Origin: Trichomonas vaginalis G3
Taxonomy: Eukaryota; Parabasalia; Trichomonadida; Trichomonadidae
Assembly: GCF_026262505.1 (NCBI RefSeq)
Contig: NC_067206.1
Span: 3,934,879-3,998,878 of the forward strand
Direction of reading: 5' to 3'
Length of the DNA stretch: 64,000 nt
Position numbers and translations under genes: made by a program. Below are positions 7,369 through 17,715 of the stretch, piece by piece. Each line of letters starts with the position of its first letter. Within the stretch, counting starts at the first letter, position 1. The notes under the pieces were generated by a model. That model was not told the DNA's origin and ran no database searches. It was given only the letters and a program-made list of their open reading frames with translations.

Positions 7369-7734
7369 TTAATATGCTATTAAAATCATCTCAATAATGA
7401 GTCCATCCTTTCCATCTTTAGGTAGCACAACATCTTTCATTGAAGGAGAAGGTTCGACAAGTCTTATGTTAAACTTACTGACAAAGTTTGTTATACTATA
7501 ATGCTTCGGCGGCGAATACATGTAGTTTGAAAGACATAATATAGATTCTTCAGCAAATTCACTTATACTGGATTTTATAACAATGTTCTCACGAGACCAA
7601 ATACCACCAATTGAAAAACTTGTAAGCAATCCTGCTGAACCTTCTACTGTAAACGTCGATGGTAACATTCCACGAAGGTCATCTATTGACTCGTTGATCA
7701 CTGTATTTAAATATTTTCTTAAAGCAATCGTCAT
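7369..7734 (-). CDS. Unrecognised structural-block protein, 121 aa
   Basis: MTIALRKYLNTVINESIDDL onwards; beta-strand-rich in the C-terminal two thirds. Position between the pVI-like gene and a fibre/penton-associated remnant suggests a virion protein. Function unknown. Confidence 0.4.
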   Translation of the reverse strand: MTIALRKYLNTVINESIDDLRGMLPSTFTVEGSAGLLTSFSIGGIWSRENIVIKSSISEFAEESILCLSNYMYSPPKHYSITNFVSKFNIRLVEPSPSMKDVVLPKDGKDGLIIEMILIAY

Positions 7735-7737
7735 TAT

Positions 7738-8275
7738 CTAACCATGCAATAGCTTTGAAGTTTTCATTCGAATAGACATCTGCTTCATTAAATGTAAAAC
7801 CTGACTTCTTTGCAGAGATGACTTTAAAATCTATTGAGTTTGTTTCAAAATTATTGCTATGCTAACTTCTGAAGGTAATGGATGTCCTTCCGCAGTCAGT
7901 TGTTCTCTCACTACCGTTTGAAGCTTTGTATTAAAAAACTTTCATGTCATCTCCTGTATCTAAGTTCACATACACAGCAACAGGAAAACTATCTTGCTTC
8001 TTTGTTTCATCATTATACCTCAAAACATTAAAGTTCTTCAATAATATTGTTCTTCCTGCTGGAATACTTCGAACCTGTCTGATTTCAATAGCTTTCTCAC
8101 CTCCTACATACTCTACCCAGTGTCTTGGATATTCATAAGTATACTGACTTTCTTGAATTTTGGTTGGTTTCATCATAACATGTTCATAGTATATCTTTAT
8201 ACTCTTGTCAGTTAGACTCGTGCTATGTTCTGAATATTTCTGACTTGCATTTTTAATGGAGATAAAATGAAGCAT
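7738..8275 (-). pseudogene. Broken fibre-associated-type structural gene (Polinton)
   Basis: The first part contains YEYPRHWVEYVGGEKAIEIR, which resembles YRFDYPIRWLQSPSDAKAIG in the 286-aa gene at 46,717 and its relatives at 34,955 and 41,556: Tyr-Pro, Trp, then Lys-Ala-Ile and Arg. I infer a distant member of the same structural family. The gene is broken. Confidence 0.4.
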
Positions 8276-8446
8276 TTAATACATGACGTAGATGAAGACA
8301 TGAATGAAACTACAGACAAACTTAACTCTTCTCTCATTCTTCCTTTCAGTAAGGACTATGAATTCTGTTCAAATGGCGTGTATTTCTATTGTGGAAAGAT
8401 GGGTTCAGGTAAGACATTTAATTTAATTCGTCATATACTCATATCT
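8267..8446 (+). CDS. Second-lineage packaging ATPase, 5' end only (assembly gap)
   Basis: MKHLIHDVDEDMNETTDKLN, then VYFYCGKMGSGKTFNLIRH, a Walker A motif in a FtsK/HerA-like context. Very different from the ATPase at 1,554 (APPGSGKT), so this end of the region holds genes of another Polinton lineage. Runs straight into the gap. It diverges from the minus-strand block with overlapping starts. Confidence 0.6.
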
Positions 8447-8471
8447 NNNNNNNNNNNNNNNNNNNNNNNNN
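8447..8471. other. Assembly gap (25 N)
   Basis: Unknown bases. Sequence on the two sides is of different character (Polinton gene against host repeat), so the join may not be truly adjacent. Confidence 0.99.
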
Positions 8472-8484
8472 AGAGAGATATTTT

Positions 8485-9000
8485 TTTTTAAAGCTATCTT
8501 ATTTTTTGAACTTTTATTCAAATCTTTGTCTGCGCAAGAAGAAGAATTGCATGTGATAAATAAAACATTTAATCAAAGTCAATTTTATTTTTCATATTCA
8601 AATGGACTGAGTGTTAACATTTAACATTTTTGCTAATTGTCGTCAAAAATTAGGCTGTAAAGCAAAAATTGATATTTCATATGGTTTTATGATAGATAAG
8701 CATTATATTCCCACTCATTATATTCGTAATTTTGAGGTTTATCCTTCGCTTTTAAGATCATTGAATTTGATTTTTTATATAAAATAGTTATATATTAGAA
8801 AATATTATGAGTTTATGTGATATTATTTTTCAGAAGATTTTGTGTTCTTCTTCAAAATTTTATTTTTTTATTAAAAGAATCTTTACAAAATATACATTTA
8901 CTTTATTAATATTTAAAAACGTGCTCTATCAAAAGTTCCAAAAATTCAATATTTTAGCTTTTCTGAAGGTGTCACTTTTGATGAATTTCTGTTTACAACG
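8485..9000 (+). repeat. Solo arm of the foldback element
   Basis: About 510 bases closely matching the right arm of the foldback element (about 11,745-12,257) in the same orientation, ending in the same terminus (GATGAATTTCTGTTTACAAC) but without a microsatellite after it. Non-coding. Confidence 0.75.
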
Positions 9001-9305
9001 AAAAAACCTAGAATTTTGAAAAAGTGATCAAGCCCCCACACCAACTATTAAGTTATTTTATTACTAGATTTATTTACAAATTATAAAGATAATATCATTA
9101 ACCGAATATATTTTTAATATAATAAAAAACTTTTTTATACAAAAAATTACATCAATCGAAATATTATAAAACATTTATTCCAAAAAGATTAAGTAATAGG
9201 TGGGATCCTGCATATATATAATTTTATGTCATAAATTTACAAATATTAGATGACCACAGTGAAATGTGAGTGGTTAATTTAAAGGTGGTCTTGATAAAGA
9301 TATCG
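9001..9305. other. AT-rich non-coding stretch
   Basis: No convincing gene. A weak inverted pair GACCAC/GTGGTC lies around 9,252-9,290. Nothing else seen. Confidence 0.4.
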
Positions 9306-10006
9306 AAGCTTACTCAACACAGCATGAAGCAGTTTCTAATACACAATCTTACTAGTGGTGTTTCGGTCGCCAGCCTCTCATAGGGGGGCTTGATTCAAAA
9401 ACCTACTTCAAATTATTCAACAATACTCAATGCAGCATGAAGCAGCTACTACTGCTGTATCTTACTTGTAGTGTTTTGGTCGTTGGCTCTTGCACAGTCT
9501 CTCAGATTTTCAAATTTTTTTTTTCAACACTATCTTGTTTCGCTCTCAGAAAGCTATCCTACAAAGACATCGAAGCTTACTCAACACAGCATGAAGCAGT
9601 TTCTAATACACAATCTTACTAGTGGTGTTTCGGTCGCCAGCGCTCTCATAGGGGTGCTGATTTCAAAAACCACTACTTCAAATTATTCAACAATACTCAA
9701 TGCAGCATGAAGCAGCTACTACTGCTGTATCTTACTTGTAGTGTTTTGGTCGTTGGCTCTTGCACAGTCTCTCAGATTTTCAAATTTTTTTTTCAACACT
9801 ATCTTGTTTCGCTCTCAGAAAGCTATCCTACAAAGACATCGAAGCTTACTCAACACAGCATGAAGCAGTTTCTAATACACAATCTTACTAGTGGTGTTTC
9901 GGTCGCCAGCGCTCTCATAGGGGTGCTGATTTCAAAAACCACTACTTCAAATTATTCAACAATACTCAATGCAGCATGAAGCAGCTACTACTGCTGTATC
10001 TTACTG
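9305..10006 (+). repeat. Tandem repeat, about 270-bp unit, about 2.6 copies, two-part structure
   Basis: Units begin at about 9,312, 9,579 and 9,848 (ACTCAACACAGCATGAAGCA). Inside each unit a related second block (ACTCAATGCAGCATGAAGCA) begins about 115 bases later, so the unit is a diverged dimer of about 115 + 155 bp. Short open frames inside the repeat exist only because the unit is a multiple of three; I do not call them genes. Confidence 0.8.
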
Positions 10007-10091
10007 GTACTGTTCTTCGCTTCTTACTATCAACTCTAAAACTAGTTTGATGTATTATTTATTCAATATTAACCTTAATTATTTACAATTC

Positions 10092-10111
10092 TCACTTTTT
10101 TCATTTTTTAA
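10092..10111 (+). promoter_or_regulatory. Trichomonad Inr candidates before the MULE ATG
   Basis: TCACTT and TCATTTTTTAA both lie within 20 bases before the ATG at 10,112, matching the host Inr. Confidence 0.45.
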
Positions 10112-10380
10112 ATGAATCAATCCGTTCCTGCACCCCTTGCTGATACAAAACAATATATTGATTTCATTCATTATCTTCAATATGGAGTTCAAGCAGAGAT
10201 GCGTGCTAACTGCAATTATCGGAAAGATTCGCATTTGAATTCAGATGGAGTAACAATTATTAGACATTACTGTAGATGGGGAAGTTGTAGTGCTAACTTT
10301 ACCTTTGAAATGAAATCTAATCAATACAGATTTGTAAATGGACATCATTTTCATAATCATGTTGGTGAACCACCGTCTTT
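10112..10380 (+). pseudogene. MULE transposase, N-terminal fragment
   Basis: About 88 residues: MNQSVPAPLADTKQYIDFIH, then a FLYWCH/WRKY-type zinc finger with Cys in [12 protein letters not shown] and His in GHHFHNH. This is the usual N-terminal DNA-binding domain of Mutator-like (MULE) transposases. The frame then runs into a TATA-type microsatellite, so the catalytic domain is lost. It keeps its Inr and start. Confidence 0.6.
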
Positions 10381-11004
10381 TAAATATATAAATATATACA
10401 TATATAAATATATACATATATACATATATACATATATAAATATATACATATATAAATATATACATATATAAATATATACATATATAAATATATACATATA
10501 TAAATATATACATATATAAATATATACATATATAAATATATACATATATAAATATATACATATATAAATATATACATATATAAATATATACATATATAAA
10601 TATATACATATATAAATATATACATATATAAATATATACATATATAAATATATACATATATAAATATATACATATATAAATATATACATATATAAATATA
10701 TACATATATAAATATATACATATATAAATATATACATATATAAATATATACATATATAAATATATACATATATAAATATATACATATATAAATATATACA
10801 TATATAAATATATACATATATAAATATATACATATATAAATATATACATATATAAATATATACATATATAAATATATACATATATAAATATATACATATA
10901 TAAATATATACATATATAAATATATAAATATATACATATATAAATATATACATATATAAATATATACATATATAAATATATACATATATAAATATATACA
11001 TATA
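10381..11004. repeat. Microsatellite, 16-bp unit (ACATATATAAATATAT), about 38 copies
   Basis: Nearly perfect array of about 620 bases. Long open frames across it are repeat artefacts. Confidence 0.95.
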
Positions 11005-12256
11005 TTGTAATAAACAGAAATTCATCAAAAGTAACAGCTCTCAATTTTTTGACATTTGTAAATTCTAAATTGAATGAGAAAAATGAAATAATACTAAGCC
11101 TAATACAATATTCTAGTTTTAATTATAATTAGGAAAAAGTTAGTTTTGAGAGTACTTTTCATAGGCATATAGAATGAAATCTTCTGAAAAATAATATCAC
11201 ATAAACTCATAATATTTTCTAATATATAACTATTTTATATAAAAATCAAATTCAATGATCTTAAAAGCGAAGGATAAACCTCAAAATTTACGAATATAAT
11301 GAGTGGGAATATAATGCTTATCTATCATAAAACCATATGAAATATTAATTTTTGCTTTACGCCTAATTTTTGACGACAATTAGCAAAAATGTTAAATGTT
11401 AACACTCAGTCCATTTGAATATGAAAAATAAAATTGACTTTGATTAAATGTTTTTATTTATCATGCAATTCTTCTTGCGACCAAAGATTTGAATAAAAGT
11501 TCAAAAAATAAGATAGCTTAAAAAATAATATACGGTAGTGTTTACTAATAGATGAATAGTATATAAATTCTATTAAAATGGATTTGATCCAAAAAAAATA
11601 TATAAAATTTGATCATAAATAAAATCGTTTTAAATTACTTCTTCATTTAAATTATAACAATTATTTTTGGTTTTATATTTTTTCCCCATTATATTCTTGT
11701 GGAAAAGTGACAAATAGCAACTTTGACCCTCTCTCCTACCGTATATTATTTTTTAAGCTATCTTTTTTTTTTGAAATTTTATTCAAATCTTTGGTCGCAA
11801 GAAGAATTGCATGATAAATAAAAACATTTAATCAAAGTCAATTTTATTTTTCATATTCAAATGGACTGAGTGTTAACATTTAACATTTTTGCTAATTGTC
11901 GTCAAAAATTAGGCGTAAAGCAAAAATTGATATTTCATATGGTTTTATGATAGATAAGCATTATATTCCCACTCATTATATTCGTAAATTTTGAGGTTTA
12001 TCCTTCGCTTTTAAGATCATTGAATTTGATTTTTATATAAAATAGTTATATATTAGAAAATATTATGAGTTTATGTGATATTATTTTTCAGAAGATTTTG
12101 TGTTCTTCTTCAAAATTTTATTTTTTATTAAAAAGAATCTTTACAAAATATATATTTACTTTAATTAATATTTAAAAACGTGCTCTATCAAAAGTTCCAA
12201 AAATTCAATAGTTTAGCTTTTCTGAGGTGTCACTTTTGATGAATTTCTGTTTACAA
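11005..12256. mobile_element. Foldback element with arms up to about 500 bp
   Basis: Left arm about 11,005-11,535 is the inverted copy of the right arm about 11,745-12,256. The outermost 28 or so bases (AAACAGAAATTCATCAAAAG) and the inner 350 match best; the part between is more diverged. The centre (about 11,533-11,747) begins and ends with TACGGTAG/CTACCGTA. No transposase. Both ends touch the 16-bp microsatellite. Non-autonomous foldback/MITE-like element; family not recognised. Confidence 0.7.
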
Positions 12257-12712
12257 CAATACATATATAAATATATACATATATAAATATATACATATAT
12301 AAATATATACATATATAAATATATACATATATAAATATATACATATATAAATATATACATATATAAATATATACATATATAAATATATACATATATAAAT
12401 ATATACATATATAAATATATACATATATAAATATATACATATATAAATATATACATATATAAATATATACATATATAAATATATACATATATAAATATAT
12501 ACATATATAAATATATACATATATAAATATATACATATATAAAATATACATATATAAATATATACATATATAAATATATACATATATAAATATATACATA
12601 TATAAATATATACATATATAAATATATACATATATAAATATATACATATATAAATATATACATATATAAATATATACATATATAAATATATACATATATA
12701 AATATATACATA

Positions 12713-12716
<4 letters not shown>
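12257..12716. repeat. Microsatellite, 16-bp unit, about 29 copies
   Basis: Same unit as 10,381-11,004. Ends at the A-run that opens Polinton B; the continuation on the other side of B is at 37,659. Confidence 0.95.
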
Positions 12717-12745
<29 letters not shown>

Positions 12746-12823
12746 TATTGTGGGCTTCCAGGCACTTCGTGCCCTCTAGCCCCGAAGATGTTTAGTATAA
12801 AATGAGGTTTTTATTCTGAAATG
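12717..12823 (+). repeat. Left terminal inverted repeat of Polinton B
   Basis: 27 A, then a GC-richer block containing GGCACTTCGTGCC (perfect 5-bp stem, TTC loop), inside the looser pair GGGCT/AGCCCC, then GATGTTTAGTATAAAATGAG. Matched in inverted form at 37,540-37,658 and by both ends of C. Confidence 0.85.
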
Positions 12824-12829
12824 TTTGCT

Positions 12830-13369
12830 TTAATGTTTTTTACGGATGGAAATGAACTGGATATCGTCTGAGTCTTCGCTTGTTTCCTCCTCTTCTTCTT
12901 CTTCGTCCGAATTGTCTTCATCTTCACAATAACCAGATAAGAAGATGGTTATTTTGGTTTGTTCTGGTTTTTTGAGAAGCATTTTGGCTGTGCCAGTAAA
13001 AACGAACTCAAGATTTTGATAGAATTGTCTGCTTGAGTGAGTGAAATTGCATACTGTAAGTGGCATTGCAACTCGGTTTGCTTGAACAGATATTATTGAA
13101 ACTTCTTCTCCATCTGGTATCCGTTCAGGAATATCTAAAGCGGCTGTTGTTATAATATGCATATTGTTTTCGTAATGCAATTTTGGATATATTTCGAATG
13201 GATGTGCAGCTACACCAGCTGGAGCAACAATGGAAAGATTCCAGGAGAAAGAACCGTGTTTGTTTTCATCTTCTTTCCAATTGTAAGTTAAAGGATAAGG
13301 GCGAAAGTCTTTGAGTGTTTCATATAGCTGTTCTCTTAAGTTTGGTTCACAGCAAAATGAATTCGTCAA
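12830..13369 (-). CDS. Protein with long acidic tail, 179 aa (nucleoplasmin-like?)
   Basis: Residues about 35-145 look like a beta-sandwich (FSWNLSIVAPAG, VSIISVQANRVAMPL, QTKITIFLSGY), followed by an acidic tract (EDEDNSDEEEEEEETSEDSD) and a short basic end. Beta core plus acidic tail is the layout of nucleoplasmin/HD2-type histone chaperones; I see no diagnostic motif, so this is a weak inference. Present only in B. A capsid decoration protein is an alternative. Confidence 0.45.
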   Translation of the reverse strand: MTNSFCCEPNLREQLYETLKDFRPYPLTYNWKEDENKHGSFSWNLSIVAPAGVAAHPFEIYPKLHYENNMHIITTAALDIPERIPDGEEVSIISVQANRVAMPLTVCNFTHSSRQFYQNLEFVFTGTAKMLLKKPEQTKITIFLSGYCEDEDNSDEEEEEEETSEDSDDIQFISIRKKH

Positions 13370-13384
13370 TTGCTTGAAGAGATA

Positions 13385-14008
13385 TCATAGTTGAAACATA
13401 AGGCAAATTCGACAAGAAAAGTCAACCATTACTGTCGGGTTTTGAACTTTGTTTTCTAATGTTTCGACTGGTTTTATTATACTTTTGAAATATCTATCAT
13501 AGTCATTGTTGTCTGTTAAGGACAAATTGTTTGGATAATCTGCAATGAGTCTTCTATATCTTGCTTCTGTTGTTGAGAATGAGAAGACACCTTCTGGTTC
13601 TGTAGGAGTGTAAGTTTTTAGTTGAACTTTGCGTATGTTTGGTGTCTGATTGGAGTCTGATTGGACTGAAACAACTTGAGCTTCTGTAGTTTGTTCGACT
13701 TCGGCAGTTTCTTTTGGTTGAATTTGAGCTTCAATTTGTGTCTGATTGGAGTCTGATTGGACTGAAACAACTTGAGCTTCTGTAGTTTGTTCGACTTCGG
13801 CAGTTTCTTTTGGTTGAATTTGAGCTTCAATTTGTGTCTGATTGGAGTCTGATTGGACTGAAACCTGTGTAACCTCTTTGGACATACTAGTAAAGTATGA
13901 AGATATAAGTGTTTGACCTTTAAAGAGCTTTTGTAAAGAATTGTCAGTCATGCTACTACTGTGGTCTTCCATTAGACAAAAATGAACTGTTTTTTTCGGA
14001 CTACTCAT
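13385..14008 (-). CDS. Repeat-containing Gln/Thr/Glu-rich protein, 207 aa
   Basis: Starts MSSPKKTVHFCLMEDHSS. The centre carries two full and one partial copy of a 32-residue repeat (SVQSDSNQTQIEAQIQPKET and on), followed by a charged segment (EGVFSFSTTEARYRRLIADY). Likely disordered. It exists only in B, 15 bases upstream of the acidic-tail gene. Function unknown. Confidence 0.5.
   Translation of the reverse strand: MSSPKKTVHFCLMEDHSSSMTDNSLQKLFKGQTLISSYFTSMSKEVTQVSVQSDSNQTQIEAQIQPKETAEVEQTTEAQVVSVQSDSNQTQIEAQIQPKETAEVEQTTEAQVVSVQSDSNQTPNIRKVQLKTYTPTEPEGVFSFSTTEARYRRLIADYPNNLSLTDNNDYDRYFKSIIKPVETLENKVQNPTVMVDFSCRICLMFQL
13644..13862. repeat. 96-bp in-frame tandem repeat
   Basis: Unit start at 13,644, 13,740 and 13,836; two almost identical full units and a partial one, 32 codons each. 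The low divergence indicates recent duplication. Confidence 0.85.
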
Positions 14009-14019
14009 AGAAAAGTTTA

Positions 14020-14443
14020 AAATAAACCGTTTTCGTCAACGGTAACCCCCTCTATTTTTTTATTTTATTTAATAGTTACCGTTGGCAAACCGTTCCATCT
14101 CAAATATTGAATGAACTATAAACGTTTTTTGTTTTCTATATATACTTTTTTGTCCAACGGTAAAACTTTTTACACAACGGTTTTTGAGAGTCGTCGCCGT
14201 TGACTTTTTTGTAGAGCACTCAAAATAGTATAACTTTGTCCGGACAAGTAAGGGTCTATCGTCGCTACAGGAAAAGTTACAGGCGTTCCAAGGAAGTATA
14301 CTTTGAGAAGCCTTTTCCCTTATAGAATGAGATAGGACGGTTATTTTACAAAACTGACAACACTTTGACCGAGTAGTTTTTTGTGCTGAACAAAAAGTGT
14401 CATATAAACATCTGTCAAAAACCGCTTTTTAACTTCACTTAAA
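14020..14443. promoter_or_regulatory. Intergenic region with repeated AACGGT / ACCGTT boxes
   Basis: About 420 bases without a gene between divergent transcripts. At least six AACGGT boxes in both orientations (for example around 14,036, 14,082, 14,155, 14,177). TCACTT at 14,435 is an Inr for the next gene. The boxes may bind a regulator or replication protein; not tested. Confidence 0.4.
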
Positions 14444-15901
14444 ATGCCACGTAAGCTACGTAAGAATATACGTAAGAGGAAGAGAGCATTGAAACATCCA
14501 ATAGTAAAACTGACACCACAACAACAGTTGCAACAACAAATGCTGAATGACCCCACTATGTTGCAACAAATGTCAAGCAATCCTATGCTTTTAAACCGAG
14601 TTGTTGGTGCACAGAGTGGAGGTTTAAGAGCGGCACTTTTAGCGAAAATGGCAGGCTATGGTGGAGCTGCAGACGGAACAGCCTATAACCCTCAAAGTCA
14701 AATGAATTTGAGTTCACTCAAAAATCAAATAACAGATGTCAAAAAGTCAAACATAGACATACAGAAGCAAATAAGTGAAAACGAAAAGAAACTAGAATAT
14801 GACAGACACACAAAGAAACTCAATGAGTTAAACGTAGAGAAAAAGAAGAAAGAAGAACAACTGAAAGAACTAAGTACAGAGGAATATGCGAAAAAAGTGT
14901 CAGAAAAAGCAGCAGAAGTAGCAAAAATGGAACAAGATGTCATAAATTTGAAAAACCATACTACTCATATAAAATACTGAAAGATGAAGAGATAAAACAA
15001 AAAGCCCTGAAGACATATATGGATAGCGATGAGTATAAAAAAGAAGTTGAAGCAAATGTAAAGGCAGAAAAACTTTTACAGTTGCAAAACCAAACCGTAC
15101 AGTATGAAAACTTAGCACAAGAAAGTAAAAATAACGACGCAGCCATGCAAAAGGCAATGAAAAGCGCAGAATATATAAAAGCTAACAATGACTGGTTAGA
15201 TGCCCAAGCCAACGCTAAAGCAGCCCAGCTTATAGGGTCAATAAGGACAAAAATACAAGCGGATGAAGACAGTTCAAATGAAGCTTTAACAAATGCTGAC
15301 TTTAAGAACGCCTTCGAAGCTCTTCATAGTAAGGTGAAACAAGTGAACGACTTCTCATCTGGAAAGAAACTGAAGTCTGAAGGTTTCGACAAAGAGTTAA
15401 AAGAAGTAGCACAAAATATGACGAAAATAACAGATGCAGCAACGAGACAGGCAGTTCAAAGTGCCTATGACGCCGTTAGAGCAACTGTTGTGGAAAAGTC
15501 AAGAAAAAGAGTTACAACAGACCAAAACAGACCTAGTAAATGCTTTCTTAAGAACGAAAAGTCAGGTAGGACATTACGCTGCAGATGGAACATATGTGCC
15601 AGCTGGTGGAACTTATATACCACCAAACCCTCCAAGAGAAGCACCTGCACCAGGACTACCTAAAACATTTACATCGTCACATGGACACAGACACAGGCAT
15701 GCACCAAAACCAACACAACAACCAACACAACAACCAACACAACCAACACAACAACAGCACAACAACCACCTCCACAACCAGCACAACAACCAACACAACA
15801 ACCAGCACAACAACCAACAGTTCAAAACCCTGCACAACAACAACCACAAACAGAGCAAGGACATAAAAGAAGTAGAGAACAAGGAAACCAAGAATTCTTA
15901 A
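14444..15901 (+). pseudogene. Basic/coiled-coil/Gln-rich structural protein gene (Polinton), broken
   Basis: Very basic N-terminus (MPRKLRKNIRKRKRALKHP) suited to nucleic acid binding, a Gln/Met-rich segment, a long charged coiled coil, and a Gln/Thr/Pro/Asn-rich C-terminal repeat tract. Positioned ahead of the large acidic protein and capsid gene; a core or scaffold protein is inferred. Counterpart in C at 61,562-63,009. The gene is broken. Confidence 0.6.
15712..15845 (+). repeat. CAACCAACA-type low-complexity tract
   Basis: Imperfect repeats of CAACCAACACAA inside the preceding gene, encoding Gln/Pro/Thr-rich sequence; repeat number differs from that in C (about 61,640-61,760). Confidence 0.7.
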
Positions 15902-15903
15902 AA

Positions 15904-17683
15904 ATGCTTAAAGAAGAGTGTGGTTTCCCAGATACTGTTGACTTTAGTGACAGATATAAAGAAGCTATTGGAAAGTTCAAGGATGGAAATACTGACCCGA
16001 ACCTATTTAGCTTTATGGCTCAGCACCAAAACGGATATAATCTCAAACCTGGAAAATACAAGCTCGCTAAGGGATATGATTTAATAGCATATCATCCAAA
16101 TGACATGGATGAATTTACTCCGAGATATTTGATGTCAGAGCTAAATGACAATTCAACTTTCGTCATGAAACGCGTAAAAAATAGAGACGGAACGAAAGAA
16201 CAAAAGCTTATGAATGCGGATGACGTAGATAGGGAAATTGTTGAAAACGGTCTCGGAATATATGAAATGCCAGCAGATGAGGTACAAGAAACTCCACAGG
16301 AAGAAGTTCAGATACAACCAGACATGGAAGAAATAGTTCAGCAACAACAGCTAGAAGAGCCTGAAGGAAACGAACAAGTCACTCCTTTGGAAACTAACTT
16401 CACAGAACTAGATGAAGATTTGGAACAGCCGAAAAATCTTGACCCTCAACAAGAGTATGCGGAGAATATGGAATATTTCCAAGAGTCTAAAAAAAATTCG
16501 GCTGACATAGTAGAAGAATATCGAAAAATGTTTGCCGACATACAAAAGACTCCAACACAGATGAAAATATTCAGCATAGAATGGAAGAACTGAAAAAAAA
16601 TGTACACAAATACAACAACCCTTTTTACTTACGAGCATTTAACGTTCAATCTTCGGATGAACTCGGTGAAATAAAAGGTTAAATTTCAAGAAAACATATA
16701 GAAATGAAACATTGTTTAAAGTTCATTCAGAACCTAACCAAGATGGAAACAAACCTACTTTTGTTTCTGCAGACGATGGAACTACAATGAGATGGGGTCA
16801 TAAAGCTAACCCGGATAGGTGGTTCATAAACTTACAACCACAATTCCAAGAAGTTGTAGACGCAATGGAAGTCAATGGTGAACCAGATATAGCTGGTATT
16901 TTCAGCGCGGCTTTAATGCCATTGAAAGATTGAAAGATGCAGATATTTTGGACCAGTATGAAATGAACATGGCTGATGGAAATATAACACCTGACGTTCT
17001 AGAACATTTATCTCAAAGAACTACACAGAACCATAGAGATGGTATATTTGGTGAAGAGTTTAGAAAGAAAGTTAGGGAGGAGAAGGAAGAGAACCTATTG
17101 TACATGACCTTGCAAACGAAAGTTTACAAAATGTCATAAAAACTTACTTTGCAGACAATGAACCGAGAAGGGATGAATATTTAAGAAAACTCAAATGGAC
17201 AGTACCAAATGAAATGTTAGTATTGAAAAACATGTTCCTTGACAAAATAAAACCAACTACAGAAATAAACGACGCAAGACTGAAAGATTGGGTAAAAGCT
17301 TTCCCATTCACAAAAGATATAGTTGGTAACATGGAAAGAAAACCAGAATGGCTACAAAAACATATATTTGGAAACGAGCATATTCCATATGGACAGGCAC
17401 TGTTTGAAGAGCTTGAACCGGAAACTCAGGAAAGAGTCATGCAAACAATACGCGAAGACTCAAATACAACTATGACAAACTCTTTCTAGGATATAGGTTA
17501 CCTGAGATGGGCGACCAGAGCCAAAAGGCAAAAAGGACATGGGAAATTTGCAACATACTAGATGAACATAATGCAAAGATGCAACAACTTCAAGCAGAGG
17601 GCAATGAAGGAAAAAGAAGAGTTAAAAACTCAGTCAGGAAGAAAGTAAAGCTTGGTCCACGTGGGTTCTATTATGACATATAA
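15904..17683 (+). pseudogene. Large acidic Polinton structural protein gene, broken
   Basis: Starts MLKEECGFPDTVDFSDRYKE just after the preceding stop. Acidic, with a Gln/Glu-rich centre (DMEEIVQQQQLEE) and a basic end (VKLGPRGFYYDI). It always precedes the capsid gene (C 59,775-61,559). No family recognised; virion or scaffold role inferred. Several breaks. Confidence 0.55.
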
Positions 17684-17715
17684 ATCCAACTATTCTATAT
17701 TTTTACTCATATGAA

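Larger units (their letters stand above)
1..8446. mobile_element. Polinton/Maverick element A, right-hand part (composite)
   Basis: From 1 to about 5,974 the gene order and sequence match element B (about 21,700-28,770): helicase tail, two small genes, packaging ATPase, accessory genes, HNH protein. After 5,975 the homology stops and a compact minus-strand block of a different Polinton lineage follows, up to an assembly gap. The left end lies outside the window and no terminal repeat is visible on the right. Most genes in the first part are open, unlike B and C, so this looks a young copy. The change of content may be recombination between two Polintons, one element inserted in another, or a scaffold misjoin. 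Confidence 0.8.

Noticed and set aside
9437-9979. Two near-identical open frames with a signal-peptide-like start (MKQLLLLYLTCSVLVVGSC)
   Set aside because: They fall in the 270-bp tandem repeat, have no Inr, and are open only because the unit is a multiple of three.
11533-11747. Separate small MITE in the centre of the foldback element
   Set aside because: TACGGTAG ends look like a short TIR, but the pairing continues into the large arms on both sides, so it is simply the loop region of the foldback element.
10241-12765. Long minus-strand open frames made of Tyr/Ile/Cys/Met ([10 protein letters not shown])
   Set aside because: They translate the 16-bp microsatellite; every frame is open because the unit lacks stops in that orientation. 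The same applies to 37,562-37,916 and 63,717-63,997.
15613-15891. Trp/Leu/Cys-rich membrane-like frame on the minus strand
   Set aside because: Antisense of the CAACCAACA low-complexity tract; repeated at 61,572-61,781 for the same reason.
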